DNA of 64,000 nt from Lysinibacillus pakistanensis (GTDB lineage Bacteria > Bacillota > Bacilli > Bacillales_A > Planococcaceae), in the NCBI RefSeq assembly GCF_030123245.1, contig NZ_CP126101.1, positions 4,214,501-4,278,500 of the forward strand, in the 5' to 3' direction. A program made the position numbers and the translations under genes. The stretch's first letter is position 1; each line of letters starts with the position of its first letter. The notes below the pieces were generated by a model. The model was not told where the DNA came from. It saw nothing but the letters and a program-made list of their open reading frames with translations, and searched no databases. Positions 1-9,090 of this stretch are shown piece after piece.

Positions 1-185
1 GCCCAAGTTGCATGAATGCCATATTGTTCAAATAACGCTAAAATTTTAGGTAATGCCTGACGTACGCCATTCATATTTTTGCTGTAGCGCCCATATCTAA
101 ATGTATCATGGACATTCCAATTTAACTTCAAATCCAATGATATCACGAGACCCCCGTGATTTAGTTCGTTTGCTACTTCCTCCAT
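1..185 (-). CDS. Polysaccharide deacetylase-like protein (N-terminal part, cut by window edge)
   Basis: An open frame starts at ATG 185 and runs off the left edge with no stop. The first residues include VISLDLKLNWNVHDTFRYG followed by MNGVRQALP and LFEQYGIHATW. This is the pattern of NodB-type polysaccharide deacetylases, where the early SxDxExxWG strand is followed by a helix that ends in a GIxATW motif. About 61 codons are visible, so the catalytic His residues lie outside. The start overlaps the last codons of the upstream acyltransferase gene by 13 bp, which suggests translational coupling in an envelope or exopolysaccharide operon. The AAAATGGAGGAAG context gives no clear ribosome site, so GTG 143 (VISLDL) is an alternative start. 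Family call is moderate; substrate unknown. Confidence 0.6.
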   Translation of the reverse strand, partial: MEEVANELNHGGLVISLDLKLNWNVHDTFRYGRYSKNMNGVRQALPKILALFEQYGIHATW

Positions 186-928
186 TTTTGCACGCCCAGT
201 AAAAGTGCACTAATTTTAGAATGAGCAATGTAGCCCGAATAAACATTGACTACTTGTCCACCAAAGCTTAACTTAAATTCACGAATATTTTGATCATCCA
301 TGAGTCTCCCCATATCGTATAAAACAAATCCTTGCTCCTTTAAATGCAATAAGTTATGCCATAGTAGAAAGTGATTAGCATAACGGATAGGTCTTTTTAA
401 ATAATCAAGTGTTGTTTGCGAATGACAAGTGGCAACATAATAGGACATTGCTTTTTTAGCATGTACAATATCAAGCCTATAGCATAGAGTTTGTCCACAA
501 ATGCTTCGAATCTCAGACAACCATAAAGCTCCCTGATTATTTAACAGCATAATAGCTTCCATTTGAGATTTACTAATGGATTCAAGTTTTTTTCTTTTGG
601 CAAAATTATTATAAAACTGCTGAAAGGCTCGTAAATTTTCTTCAGATGGCTCCTTATAAATAAAAACTTGATAGGCTTCTTTTTGAGCACGACGAAGTAT
701 TTTGCGGTTACTTTCTGATAATGCAAGATACAATGACAGCGCACTTTCTGTAAGATGGATATGAACTGTCTCACTTTTCACAAGCTTTCGACTCGGAACA
801 AGTGAATGTGTATAGCCAATTACCTTCATTGATTTTCGAACATTCGCTGGCTTTTCTACAAAGTAAAAATGCTGCATTGCGATATTCCATCGCTTACTTT
901 TAATGGACAGAATGAACATCGCCCCCAC
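173..928 (-). CDS. FemAB/GNAT-like acyltransferase
   Basis: This 251-residue cytosolic protein has a long basic N-terminal half (RKILRRAQKEA, the usual helix after the first strand of FemAB-like domains). Its C-terminal half carries YDMGRLMDDQ, then FKLSFGGQVVNVYSGY. The pattern 'YDxG....GI..FK..FGG' is typical of the Acetyltransf_6/FemAB-like fold used to add acyl or aminoacyl groups to cell-wall or exopolysaccharide precursors. The frame opens with GTG 928; ATG 919 is an alternative, and neither has a strong ribosome site. It overlaps the preceding gene (ending at 900) and the following deacetylase gene, so all three are probably co-translated. The exact acyl donor and acceptor cannot be read from the sequence. 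Confidence 0.55.
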   Translation of the reverse strand: MGAMFILSIKSKRWNIAMQHFYFVEKPANVRKSMKVIGYTHSLVPSRKLVKSETVHIHLTESALSLYLALSESNRKILRRAQKEAYQVFIYKEPSEENLRAFQQFYNNFAKRKKLESISKSQMEAIMLLNNQGALWLSEIRSICGQTLCYRLDIVHAKKAMSYYVATCHSQTTLDYLKRPIRYANHFLLWHNLLHLKEQGFVLYDMGRLMDDQNIREFKLSFGGQVVNVYSGYIAHSKISALLLGVQKWRK

Positions 929-2573
929 TCTCTGTGTTTTTTTCTACATGCGTTCGTTGAAAACGAGCACATTTGAAATGTTTCATTCGAGAAATAGGTT
1001 TATAGCCTAGCTTCATCAAGCGTTTCCGCTTACGCCATTGCCAAAAGTTTGCTGTTACCCAGAGTGTTTGTGTAGGTTTTATTTTTTGAAAAAAAGCTGT
1101 AATTATATCGATATTTTTATAAACATCATAGCTTAAAAAATAGGTCTGCTCTGGCAAAGTCTCAATTATTTGCAATGTATCTACATACAACTTGGACGTA
1201 TGTAAGGCAAACGCAGGCTGAATCGTTTTTGCAAAGGAATCTTTATATACGGTATATCCCTTATAAAGTAGAGTAATGATTTCCTCCTGATTAAGCTGCA
1301 TCGCCTCTTGTGTGGACATTTTCTCAAACAAATTTCCTACAGGTCGTTGTGGCGGTACACTTTCTGATGGGGATAATTCATATATATTCACTTGCTTAAA
1401 ACGTATAAACTTTTCTACGAATAGTTGTCCATATTCTAGCCAATCTTTGACTTTTCCATACTTTACTAAGTATCGTAATTGCTCTAACGTATCACGGCTA
1501 CATTTAACAAAGCGCTGATTCTTTGTTACATATTCCTTTAGTTGTGCTTTCAATGTATACATAAATGCCAAAATCTTTGCCAGCCTCGTCCCACTGCTGA
1601 CAAGCATTTGTCTTGTAAAGTCAATGTTAGAACGCCAGTCAAGTTTATATCGTTCATAGCCTGTACCCATGTCAAACAAGTGGTAATTTTCAGAGAAGGC
1701 TCGTTTAATATTCTCCTGATTCACTAGTCGACTGGCTCCAAATATTTGAAACATTGGCTCATAGGCAAGGGCATACGTCACATATCGCCCTCGACAGCAA
1801 ACTCCATAGGTAAAGGCAATCCATTGATTTTCAAAGACTAATGCATCTACCTTTACTTGCAGCGATTCACCTTTAAGAAGCATTAGACGTTCTAGAAAAT
1901 CTCGCTTTTTTCCTTTTCGATAAGCACTCGTATCTAACCGTTTAGTCCATCGTCTATCCAATATTTTAAACATTTCCGAAAGCTCGTCCTGAGAGGGGGT
2001 TATCTTTATTAAAGATCCTACATTTCGTAGCATTCTTTCCCGATAATTCATATCGTGCTTTTTACTACACTGATGGAAATGGATATGGAAGTCTATATCG
2101 TGAAAGTCAATATACGGAGTTACTACTCGAAAAATACTAGGAGGTAGTTGCCTTTCTACAAAATATTGCTCTAATATCTTCGTAGAAACCTTGCTTTCGA
2201 GTAAACCATGAAATGAAAATAGTAGATGCTTATGCTTTTTTATAAGCTGGTCAAAAACAAAGGTCGTCGCAGACAGCATGGACTCTTTTTGTGCTACAAG
2301 TCCAGAGTAATTGGCGCTATTTTCTCCTGCAAATGAATAAATTCGTATTCCCCAACGAAGTCGAATCGTAAATGGAAAAAAGGCAATAATTTGACCATCA
2401 TTTTCAACTGCATAAAGCTCCACACGCTCTCTTCGCCCCATAGTTTGCCACCAGTTATAAAACCAGGCAAACTCAATAAATGGATTATCATTGCCTTCAT
2501 TCGCTAAAATGTCATCCCACATATTTTTGTACCACATAAGCTCATCATCTGTTCTAATGCGAATTAATTGCAC
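900..2573 (-). CDS. BioF2-like (Acetyltransf_6) acetyltransferase, envelope polysaccharide-associated
   Basis: About 557 residues. The N-terminal region has the CelD/BioF2 layout: an early NPFIEFAWFYNWWQ motif, then a YALAYEPMF strand and the FDMGTGYERYKLDW motif near residue 320, which are hallmarks of GNAT-like acyltransferases acting on polysaccharide or peptidoglycan precursors. The C-terminal 200 residues are unusual and may form a second GNAT-like lobe. I chose GTG 2573 because the upstream sequence AAGAAAGGTG lies about 8 bases away. Longer GTG 2630 or ATG 2621 starts lack a ribosome site. It is first in the minus-strand operon with the other acyltransferase and the deacetylase. Substrate unknown. 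Confidence 0.6.
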   Translation of the reverse strand: MQLIRIRTDDELMWYKNMWDDILANEGNDNPFIEFAWFYNWWQTMGRRERVELYAVENDGQIIAFFPFTIRLRWGIRIYSFAGENSANYSGLVAQKESMLSATTFVFDQLIKKHKHLLFSFHGLLESKVSTKILEQYFVERQLPPSIFRVVTPYIDFHDIDFHIHFHQCSKKHDMNYRERMLRNVGSLIKITPSQDELSEMFKILDRRWTKRLDTSAYRKGKKRDFLERLMLLKGESLQVKVDALVFENQWIAFTYGVCCRGRYVTYALAYEPMFQIFGASRLVNQENIKRAFSENYHLFDMGTGYERYKLDWRSNIDFTRQMLVSSGTRLAKILAFMYTLKAQLKEYVTKNQRFVKCSRDTLEQLRYLVKYGKVKDWLEYGQLFVEKFIRFKQVNIYELSPSESVPPQRPVGNLFEKMSTQEAMQLNQEEIITLLYKGYTVYKDSFAKTIQPAFALHTSKLYVDTLQIIETLPEQTYFLSYDVYKNIDIITAFFQKIKPTQTLWVTANFWQWRKRKRLMKLGYKPISRMKHFKCARFQRTHVEKNTESGGDVHSVH

Positions 2574-2685
2574 ATCAATCACCTTTCTTAACAAACTTAG
2601 AGACAGCCTATTCAACTGCATTTTTAGCACTTAACTCTATATATTCATAGCGATGATTTCTAGAACTTTTTTTGTCAGGTAATAT

Positions 2686-2728
2686 AAAAAAGAAGGCTAT
2701 CAAGAAAATTAACATCTTCTTGATAGCC
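2686..2728 (-). terminator. Rho-independent terminator after osmC-like gene
   Basis: Twelve-base arms GGCTATCAAGAA (2695-2706) and TTCTTGATAGCC (2717-2728) are followed on the minus strand by a T-rich run. It closes the OsmC-like gene and separates it from the acyltransferase operon. Confidence 0.85.
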
Positions 2729-2769
2729 CCACCCTTTTATTAGATCATCTTTATTTTTGTCTTGGATTT

Positions 2770-3192
2770 CTAAGCCTGCAATATCTGTACGTAGCATTCA
2801 ATTTGAACATTACCCTTCAATGCCTTGCTGATCATACACGTCTGTTCCGCCTTTTCGGCTAAGCGATAAATTCTTTTTAACTCACGATCAGAGCAGTTCT
2901 GTACCCTAATACTTGGCCTATGGACAATTTTTTCATAGGTAAAAACACCATTGGTAACATCGACAAACCCCTCAGCCTGCATAGATAGATCTATCACCTC
3001 TATCTTTGAATTTTCTAGTAAAGCAGCTAATGTAATTAAATAACACGTAGCTGCGGCACCCAATAGCATTTCATCAGGATTTGTCCCAACACCTGGTCCA
3101 TTCATTTCCCGAGGAATAGAAATACTCGTGTGTAGGTTAGCTGCAGCAATTTCCCCTAGCCCATTTCTTCCCTCTGACCATTTTAACTCCAT
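2770..3192 (-). CDS. OsmC/Ohr family protein (thiol peroxidase-like)
   Basis: This 140-residue cytosolic protein has the OsmC-fold signatures GVGTNPDEMLLGAAATCYL, with the first cysteine near residue 50, and AEKAEQTCMISKAL, with the second cysteine near residue 117. In the family the two cysteines reduce organic hydroperoxides, with lipoyl or other dithiols as partners. The motif set looks more like the OsmC/YhfA branch than Ohr, so peroxide substrate is uncertain. Length matches the family. It is monocistronic: a terminator follows and an intergenic gap precedes. Start ATG 3192 fits the N-terminus. Confidence 0.8.
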   Translation of the reverse strand: MELKWSEGRNGLGEIAAANLHTSISIPREMNGPGVGTNPDEMLLGAAATCYLITLAALLENSKIEVIDLSMQAEGFVDVTNGVFTYEKIVHRPSIRVQNCSDRELKRIYRLAEKAEQTCMISKALKGNVQIECYVQILQA

Positions 3193-3312
3193 ATGAAATA
3201 CATGTTGAATCCTAAAAACCTCCTTTGAATGATGCGTGTGTTCATATACTATCTTTGCAGTTTAGCTTAACAGATTTTCTCACAGTGTGGTTACCTACTT
3301 TTAACGCCACAA

Positions 3313-3520
3313 GAGAGGTCTCGGTCAACTGAGCGCCTCTTCCTTTCAGCCGAGCAATTTTCTCTGCCAACCGAGCAAGTCTTCTTCTCAGCCGAGCGGG
3401 ATTCTCCGCCAACTGAGCGGTTTTTCCTCTCAGCCGAGCAATTGTCTTGGCTACCCGAGCGACTTTTCCTATTTGCTGAAGCAATTGCCTTGGCAACCTA
3501 AGCATCTTTTCTTTCTGACT
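3313..3520. repeat. 21-bp tandem repeat array (about ten degenerate units)
   Basis: The motif CAGCCGAGC or CAACTGAGC recurs every 21 bases: GAGC starts at 3331, 3352, 3373, 3394, 3415, 3436 and 3457, with decayed copies at 3478 and 3499. Spacers are pyrimidine-rich. Because the period is a multiple of three, the minus strand stays open and encodes an Arg/Lys/Ala heptad-like peptide. It starts only at TTG and lacks a good ribosome site, so I treat the array as non-coding. It lies between osmC and the phosphate transporter gene. Confidence 0.8.
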
Positions 3521-3577
3521 TAATCGCAATAAAAAAATGCTCGCCCTCTTTGCAAAAGCATGAGTCGAGCAATTTTT

Positions 3578-5188
3578 CTATTCTGTGGCAGCAACGTTCT
3601 TTTCCGTTTCAGTATGGCGGTTTTTTTTCGTTGCTGTTTGGTATTCTGCTAAACGAGCAGTTGTACGCCAATAGTGATAGACTAAACGATCAATCCATAG
3701 AAGCGCTTCTACTTTCGAAACAGCTGTCTCTAACTCTACGACATTTTCAACAGAATGCTCGAAATAGGCATTTCGTTTATCTCGTCGTACAGCTGCCATC
3801 TCTGATGATGTTTCATTTAATAGAACAGAAATCTCTGGCAAGCGTTCATCTTCATCGATTATCACTAAAACTTCCTCAAGTACCTCCAACCATTTCTGTG
3901 TTAAAGTGGACTGTAGCTGAAAGGTGCTTGGATTTTGCTCTCGTAACGCCTTTGTCAAGCGAAGCAAGTGATCAAGTGCATGTAATAGTGAAATATGCTT
4001 ATGACGATCCTTCGTGGCTGTTGATTGGATAGCATCCATAAACAGACGTGTTTTTTCAATCGCATCATCAATCAGATTTAATTTACTTTCAGCTTCTGTT
4101 GTCATCTTTTTACTTCGAATAAGGGATACGATTACTGTTGTTAATTCCTTTGTAATGTCTTGAAGGGTATTAAAGGAAACCTCCACAGCTACCCCAGGAA
4201 TTTTTGCCACACTATCATCCAGATTTCGCGTTAAATGATTACCTTTCTCTGGTATCATTTTTTCAATGGCCCTTGCAAACGGTTGGACAAACGGCACGAA
4301 AATAATGGCACCAATGACACTAAATAAAGTGTGGAAAACAGCAATTCCTAATGTTTCATCAAAGCTACCATTTATGAATGTCGTCACGTTTTTCGTTAAT
4401 GCAAACATCAATGTTGCACCAATCGTAACAATAATGGCTGTGGCTACGTTAAACAGTACATGCGTCATCGCTGTCCGTTTTGCAGCTGTTGACGCTCCAA
4501 TTGCAGCAAAAAGGGCTGTGGCAGTGGTTCCTATATTTTGTCCAATTACTAAATAAGCTGCCTGTTCAAAATCAATAGCTCCTGCATAAAGGGCGGTTAA
4601 AGTAGCCGCAATTGCTGCACTAGATGCCTGCATAATCACCGTCATGACAAGACCAAGCACAATTAAAATAAGCTGACCACCTATAGAATCCGCCTGAAAA
4701 GAATCAAATGGAATTTTATCCTGAACGGATGCCATTCCTCCCTGTAATACATCAATGCCTAAAAATAGTAAGCCAAAGCCTGTAAAAAGCCCGCCTATCG
4801 CTTTAAAATCACGTGGTGCTAATAACTGCACAAAGACACCGAGTGCAATAAAAGGCAATGACATTGTCTGCATATTAATTTTGAAGCCAATAAGTGAAAT
4901 AATCCATCCTGTGCTTGTGCTACCTATATTTGCTCCAATAATAACACCAATTGACTGTATAAAGGTCAACAGCCCAGCACTTACAAAACCAATCGTAATC
5001 AGAGTTGTTGCAGTTGAGGATTGTACAATCATTGTCATTAAAGTACCTGAAAGAACTGAACTAATTGTTCCACCTGTAAATCGATTCAACCATTTTTTAA
5101 GAGCATCCCCTGCAAGCTCCTTTAAACCGTTAGTAAGCATGGTCATCCCAAGTAAAAATAAACCAATGCCTCCTAATACATTTATCAA
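3578..5188 (-). CDS. Na+/phosphate cotransporter, NptA/PNaS family with PhoU-like tail
   Basis: 536 residues. The membrane half (about 1-310) holds the duplicated NptA signature: QSSTAT at residues 56-61 with GANIGST after it, and a second QASSAA near 190 with GQNIGTTATAL after it. These serine-rich re-entrant loops bind Na+ and phosphate. The cytosolic C-terminal 200 residues are helical and charged, like the PhoU-type domain fused to the family in Bacillales. Start is TTG 5188, with GGGAG about 10 bases upstream. Single-gene unit. Role: Na+-driven inorganic phosphate movement across the plasma membrane; direction in the cell is not shown by sequence. Confidence 0.88.
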   Translation of the reverse strand: MINVLGGIGLFLLGMTMLTNGLKELAGDALKKWLNRFTGGTISSVLSGTLMTMIVQSSTATTLITIGFVSAGLLTFIQSIGVIIGANIGSTSTGWIISLIGFKINMQTMSLPFIALGVFVQLLAPRDFKAIGGLFTGFGLLFLGIDVLQGGMASVQDKIPFDSFQADSIGGQLILIVLGLVMTVIMQASSAAIAATLTALYAGAIDFEQAAYLVIGQNIGTTATALFAAIGASTAAKRTAMTHVLFNVATAIIVTIGATLMFALTKNVTTFINGSFDETLGIAVFHTLFSVIGAIIFVPFVQPFARAIEKMIPEKGNHLTRNLDDSVAKIPGVAVEVSFNTLQDITKELTTVIVSLIRSKKMTTEAESKLNLIDDAIEKTRLFMDAIQSTATKDRHKHISLLHALDHLLRLTKALREQNPSTFQLQSTLTQKWLEVLEEVLVIIDEDERLPEISVLLNETSSEMAAVRRDKRNAYFEHSVENVVELETAVSKVEALLWIDRLVYHYWRTTARLAEYQTATKKNRHTETEKNVAATE

Positions 5189-5415
5189 ACTACTAACACT
5201 CCCTACAAAATAAAATAAATATCATATGTGGCTAATGAACCTATGTAATCAAACATTACTTAATATTACCATTATTAAAATTAAGAGGATAGCTAACATT
5301 TCTTTTCTTGTGTAGTTTTTTTATAAAAGCTCCATCGTCTCACCACCGATTTATAAAAACATTCACATTAAATTTATGGTAGAATAGAAAAAATGATTTT
5401 TTAGGAGATTTAATA

Positions 5416-5985
5416 ATGATATTAACGAAGCAGCAAGCATTACAAGCACTAAATAAAAACAAATTTATCGGTTTTACTATTACAACAGGAAATATTATTA
5501 TAAAAAAAATTAATAAAACCGATTATAATATATTCGTTTTTGAGGAAGAAAAAGAGAAACCTATGCATTATATAGGATCTATTATGAATGTGATGGCAAC
5601 AATGAGCGACAAAGCTTCCCATAAAGATTTTGTTATTGTGGATCAGCTCCCAGCACAAGAAGAAAAGGAAGAAACAAAAGAGGAAAAGAAGGCTGATTGC
5701 GATGAAGTCAGTCGTACGATTACTGGATATGATGGCTTGTATGAAATAACACAGAGTGGTCGAATTATTTCTGTACGTGAAAATCGCCCATTAGCTCGAT
5801 GCAATGATGAGTATGGCTTTCATATTGTTCGCCTAACAAAGGAAGGGACTGCAACTAGCCATAATGTCTTTGAACTTTGGCAGCAAGCATTTCCGGAGCT
5901 TGAACAAAATGCCTTTAAGGGTGCCCTAAAAGCAAAATATGGCACAGGTTGTAAATTAATAGATAAACCAGGTATACACTTTTAA
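5416..5985 (+). CDS. NUMOD4-like domain protein of unknown role
   Basis: 189 residues, cytosolic. The N-terminal 80 residues are not recognised. After an acidic-lysine linker (EEKEETKEEKKADC), residues about 100-165 read TITGYDGLYEITQSGRI, then NDEYGFHIVRL, then FELWQQAFP. That matches the NUMOD4 module (GYEGLYEVSNxGRV) usually found beside HNH nuclease or homing-endonuclease domains, where it helps bind DNA. No HNH or other nuclease motif is present, so this is a solo module. Ribosome site AGGAG lies 8 bases before ATG 5416. A terminator follows directly. Function unknown. Confidence 0.6.
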   Translation: MILTKQQALQALNKNKFIGFTITTGNIIIKKINKTDYNIFVFEEEKEKPMHYIGSIMNVMATMSDKASHKDFVIVDQLPAQEEKEETKEEKKADCDEVSRTITGYDGLYEITQSGRIISVRENRPLARCNDEYGFHIVRLTKEGTATSHNVFELWQQAFPELEQNAFKGALKAKYGTGCKLIDKPGIHF

Positions 5986-5990
5986 TGAAA

Positions 5991-6030
5991 ATATCCTCAG
6001 TGCTACTTCACTGAGGGTATTCCTTTTTTA
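5991..6030 (+). terminator. Terminator after NUMOD4-like gene
   Basis: Arms ATATCCTCAGTG (5991-6002) and CACTGAGGGTAT (6009-6020) with a T-rich tail. It lies between two convergent genes. Confidence 0.85.
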
Positions 6031-6068
6031 TGTAAAAAAAGGAACGCGTAATGGCCTTCCCCTCATTT

Positions 6069-7208
6069 TTATGGCTTAAGAATTACTTTTATGCATTCAT
6101 CCTCACGATCATTGAAAATTTGATAGGCTTTACTTGCTTCCTCAAGAGGTAGCTTATGTGTAATAATCTCCCTTGGATCAAATTCTCCTGCAATTATTTT
6201 ATCATAAAGCAGCGGCATTAAATGTATAACGGGAGCCTGTCCCATCTTCAAAGAAATATTTCTTTCAAATAAATGCCCTAATGGAAACTGATTGTATTTA
6301 GAACCATAAACACCAGTGATTTGAATCGTACCAAATTTACGAACAGCATCCATTGCAATACGTATTGGACTTAAAGTTCCCCCTTGAAGCTTTAATTTTT
6401 GTTCGATGGCCTCTACAGGTGTTTTCTTCCCATCCATCCCTACGCAATCAATGACAATATCCGCTCCACCCTTGGTAATTTCTCGAATATAAAAGGCCAC
6501 TTCATCATAATCTTCTAAATTAATAATTTCGACATTGTTTATTTTCTTCGCATGAACTAAACGATAGTTAATATAATCAACAGCAATTACACGCTTAGCT
6601 CCCTTCATCCAAGCAAATTTTTGTGTCATTAAACCAACAGGACCGCAGCCGAGCACTACAACTGTATCTCCTTTTTTCACTCCTGCATTTTCGACACTCC
6701 AATAGGCTGTCGGGAGTACATCTGACAAAAATAATAGTGCCTCATCCTCTAGCTCACAGGACTCTGGAATGACAAAGGGCATAAAGTTTCCGTATGGCAC
6801 ATGTAGATATTCTGCCTGTCCCCCTGGATAATTGCCATATCGCTCTGTAAATCCAAGATATCCTCCTGAATTCACTTCGAGGTTAGGGTTGGAATAATCA
6901 CATTGACTCTCCATCTCGTTCTTGCAGTAATAACAATCACCACAGGATACATTAAAGGGCAAAATGATGCGATCACCTTTTTTTACCCTCGTCACCTCAG
7001 AGCCAATTTCCTCTACAATGCCCATAGGCTCATGTCCAATCACATAATCTTTATCTGCTGGAACTGCCCCCTTATAGATATGCAAATCAGAGCCACATAT
7101 TGCCGTAGATGTAATGCGTACTATAATATCATCTTTCTTTTTTAATACGGGGTCTTCCACATTTTTTACTTGTATATCTTTAATACCTTGATAGGTTACT
7201 GCCCTCAT
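6069..7208 (-). CDS. Zinc-dependent alcohol dehydrogenase (medium-chain MDR family)
   Basis: 379 residues. Catalytic zinc ligands are visible at Cys38 (ICGSD), His59 and Glu60 (GHEPMG). The structural zinc lobe has Cys89, 92, 95 and 103 (SCGDCYYCKN..C). The Rossmann fold is marked by VVLGCGPVGLM, followed by an acidic residue (IAVDYIN) that suggests NAD(H). Overall layout resembles glutathione-independent formaldehyde/aldehyde dehydrogenase-like MDR enzymes, with the long insertion after the structural zinc loop. Ribosome site AAAGGAG precedes ATG 7208. Monocistronic and divergent from the ZIP transporter gene. Substrate is not determinable. Confidence 0.88.
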   Translation of the reverse strand: MRAVTYQGIKDIQVKNVEDPVLKKKDDIIVRITSTAICGSDLHIYKGAVPADKDYVIGHEPMGIVEEIGSEVTRVKKGDRIILPFNVSCGDCYYCKNEMESQCDYSNPNLEVNSGGYLGFTERYGNYPGGQAEYLHVPYGNFMPFVIPESCELEDEALLFLSDVLPTAYWSVENAGVKKGDTVVVLGCGPVGLMTQKFAWMKGAKRVIAVDYINYRLVHAKKINNVEIINLEDYDEVAFYIREITKGGADIVIDCVGMDGKKTPVEAIEQKLKLQGGTLSPIRIAMDAVRKFGTIQITGVYGSKYNQFPLGHLFERNISLKMGQAPVIHLMPLLYDKIIAGEFDPREIITHKLPLEEASKAYQIFNDREDECIKVILKP

Positions 7209-7387
7209 GTAAGCAACTCCTTTAATGTCTACTTAAAGCAATCGTCTATATTCTCTCCTTTATCAAGTTGTAGTATTCAATCATCGCCATTTGGTTTCTT
7301 TTTCTTTTAAACTTACGATTATCATATTCATTTCTACTTAGCATATATTTTGTAATACGCTTAAAGTTTGGGATGAGGTGGAGAATT

Positions 7388-8089
7388 TTGCAGTTGAGTG
7401 CAATGGTACTTGGTGGTTTTCTTTTTTTTAGTATTAGCATAGGAGGAGCGATTGCTTGGGTGTTCTCGAAGCTTTTTCAGCATACAACCCAGGGCTTATC
7501 ATTATTATGTGGTGGATTTCTAGTTGGCTTACTAGTACTTGATATCGTTCCATCTTCCTTTCACCTATATCAAACATTTGGTCTGATCCTTGGCATTTTT
7601 ATTGGTTATTTTATTTTTCAAATATTAGATACTATCTTTCATTCTTCCCATTCACAAAACCCTTCTGTCACCCTACTAGCAATCGCAATGATTATTCACA
7701 CCATCCCCATTAGTCTTACTGTGGGAAATTTACTAGGAAATGCGGCATTAAGCATTACCATTACAGCATCTATTATTCTTCATCACATACCAGAGGGCTT
7801 TGCACTTTCAACAGCACTACTATCCCAGGGAGAACGACTATGGAGACTTTTTCTTTATTTCATTGTATTCTCTATTTTTTTCAGTATTTTTATATTGATT
7901 GGTCAATATTGGGATTTATCTGAAAAAGCCCAAGGATTATTGATGGGGATTTCCATTGGCCTAATTGCCACTACTAGTATATCTGAATTTATTTTGCATC
8001 ATATTCGTTCTGTCACACTTAAATCCTTAATCATCTATGTTTGTCTAGGCTATTTATTAAGCTATGTATTCCATACTTTAGTCGAATAA
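7388..8089 (+). CDS. ZIP family divalent metal transporter
   Basis: About 233 residues with some seven or eight hydrophobic segments. The key pattern HHIPEGFALS lies in transmembrane segment 5, preceded by HTIPISLTVGN in segment 4. These form the binuclear metal site of ZIP transporters, which carry Zn2+, Fe2+ or Mn2+ into the cytosol. I placed the start at TTG 7388, because GAGGTGGAG ends about 5 bases before it. ATG 7373 in the same frame overlaps that ribosome site. A strong terminator follows. Metal specificity unknown. Confidence 0.8.
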   Translation: MQLSAMVLGGFLFFSISIGGAIAWVFSKLFQHTTQGLSLLCGGFLVGLLVLDIVPSSFHLYQTFGLILGIFIGYFIFQILDTIFHSSHSQNPSVTLLAIAMIIHTIPISLTVGNLLGNAALSITITASIILHHIPEGFALSTALLSQGERLWRLFLYFIVFSIFFSIFILIGQYWDLSEKAQGLLMGISIGLIATTSISEFILHHIRSVTLKSLIIYVCLGYLLSYVFHTLVE

Positions 8090-8091
8090 AA

Positions 8092-8128
8092 AGCAATCCA
8101 CCGAGAAAATGTGGATTGCTTTTTTTAA
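8092..8128 (+). terminator. Terminator after ZIP gene
   Basis: Arms AAGCAATCCAC (8092-8102) and GTGGATTGCTT (8112-8122), then a run of seven T. The rest of the stretch to 8389 (about 260 bases) is AT-rich and I see nothing coding in it. Confidence 0.9.
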
Positions 8129-8389
8129 TACTATTCTTTTTCAACTTATTGCTGTAAAATTCCGATTGTTCTACAGTTTTCTTACGCATTTTGGTTAAAT
8201 CAAAGTCAATAAATAGCTAGCCGTTACAAATTCCCTCTCGTGTTACAGGTTTATAATTGAAATTTAATATTTATAAAGCAGATAAAGAAAAATATTAGTA
8301 GCATGATTATTTATTCATAGGCATAAGCATCGAAAGATACCCTGATATGATTAGCATTTTTATGCCTACAGTAAATATTCATTTAATGA

Positions 8390-8418
8390 ACACCGCCACC
8401 ATTTAGGCGGTGTCTTTA
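8390..8418. terminator. Inverted repeat at the downstream border of the tail locus
   Basis: Arms ACACCGCC (8390-8397) and GGCGGTGT (8406-8413) lie right after the endolysin stop codon. The minus-strand T-run is weak (TTCATT), so it may be a poor terminator or a bidirectional one. It marks the left limit of the tailocin/prophage locus. Confidence 0.6.
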
Positions 8419-9090
8419 TCATTCATTCGCTCGTCGCTGCTGGATTGTAATATAAAGGCCTAACAAGCGGTCTGTTGTCATCATCCCGTTTTGCAAATCT
8501 TTTAAATGTGATTCTTGAATAATTCCTTCTTTAATAGCTTGTGCTAAATATTTCTCTGTTTCTGTGCGCATTGTTGGTGATGCAGGATTCCATGCTTGTG
8601 TCATCATATTTGCCTCCTTCTTCTCATCTATCATTAATTTAACTCTCATTTTACTATTACTAGGAACAATTATTTGTCCTTCTAATAAATAGCCTATGGG
8701 CATTTTCCAAGATGCTTTAACTTCAAAATGGGGTCGATCAATGCTCCCCGTCCAATCACCACCCCACGTTATGCCAAGCTTGCGAGCAATAACACCAACT
8801 TTATTGAGAGTAGTCACATCGTATAAAGATAGTGGGGCACCAACCGCAATATCCCATGCTAAACGACTGCTATGATTGCTGGAAAGTGTCCAAGTGACAA
8901 TGTTTCCTGGCCTAGTTCGCCCTTGAGCAAATAAATAATTTTGTCGTTCCTGTGAGCGGAACGTTTCTGTGATAAAAATATTATCAATGCCTGACTTGTA
9001 GCATTCTTGAAATAGAAGTCGGCATGCTAATTGTGCGACTGGCATTAATTGTGCTAAATCTCGGCATGTTGACGTTATATTTATACTCAT
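8419..9090 (-). CDS. Endolysin: L-Ala-D-Glu peptidase (M15C, VanY-like)
   Basis: 223 residues. The catalytic part (about 1-135) has the M15C zinc motifs SNHSSRLAWDIAVG, giving the H...D ligands, and WGGDWTGSIDRPHFEV, giving the second His. This matches phage L-alanyl-D-glutamate peptidases such as Ply500 and CwlK. The C-terminal 80 residues end in a helix-rich region of the type found in Bacillus phage lysins and probably attach to the wall. ATG 9090 overlaps the holin stop by four bases, so the two are translationally coupled. Role: peptidoglycan cleavage for release of tail particles. Confidence 0.85.
   Translation of the reverse strand: MSINITSTCRDLAQLMPVAQLACRLLFQECYKSGIDNIFITETFRSQERQNYLFAQGRTRPGNIVTWTLSSNHSSRLAWDIAVGAPLSLYDVTTLNKVGVIARKLGITWGGDWTGSIDRPHFEVKASWKMPIGYLLEGQIIVPSNSKMRVKLMIDEKKEANMMTQAWNPASPTMRTETEKYLAQAIKEGIIQESHLKDLQNGMMTTDRLLGLYITIQQRRANE

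Noticed and set aside
3242..3529. 95-codon frame with seven-residue Arg/Lys/Ala repeats over the 21-bp array
   Set aside because: The frame is only a by-product of a period divisible by three. It starts at TTG with no adequate ribosome site.
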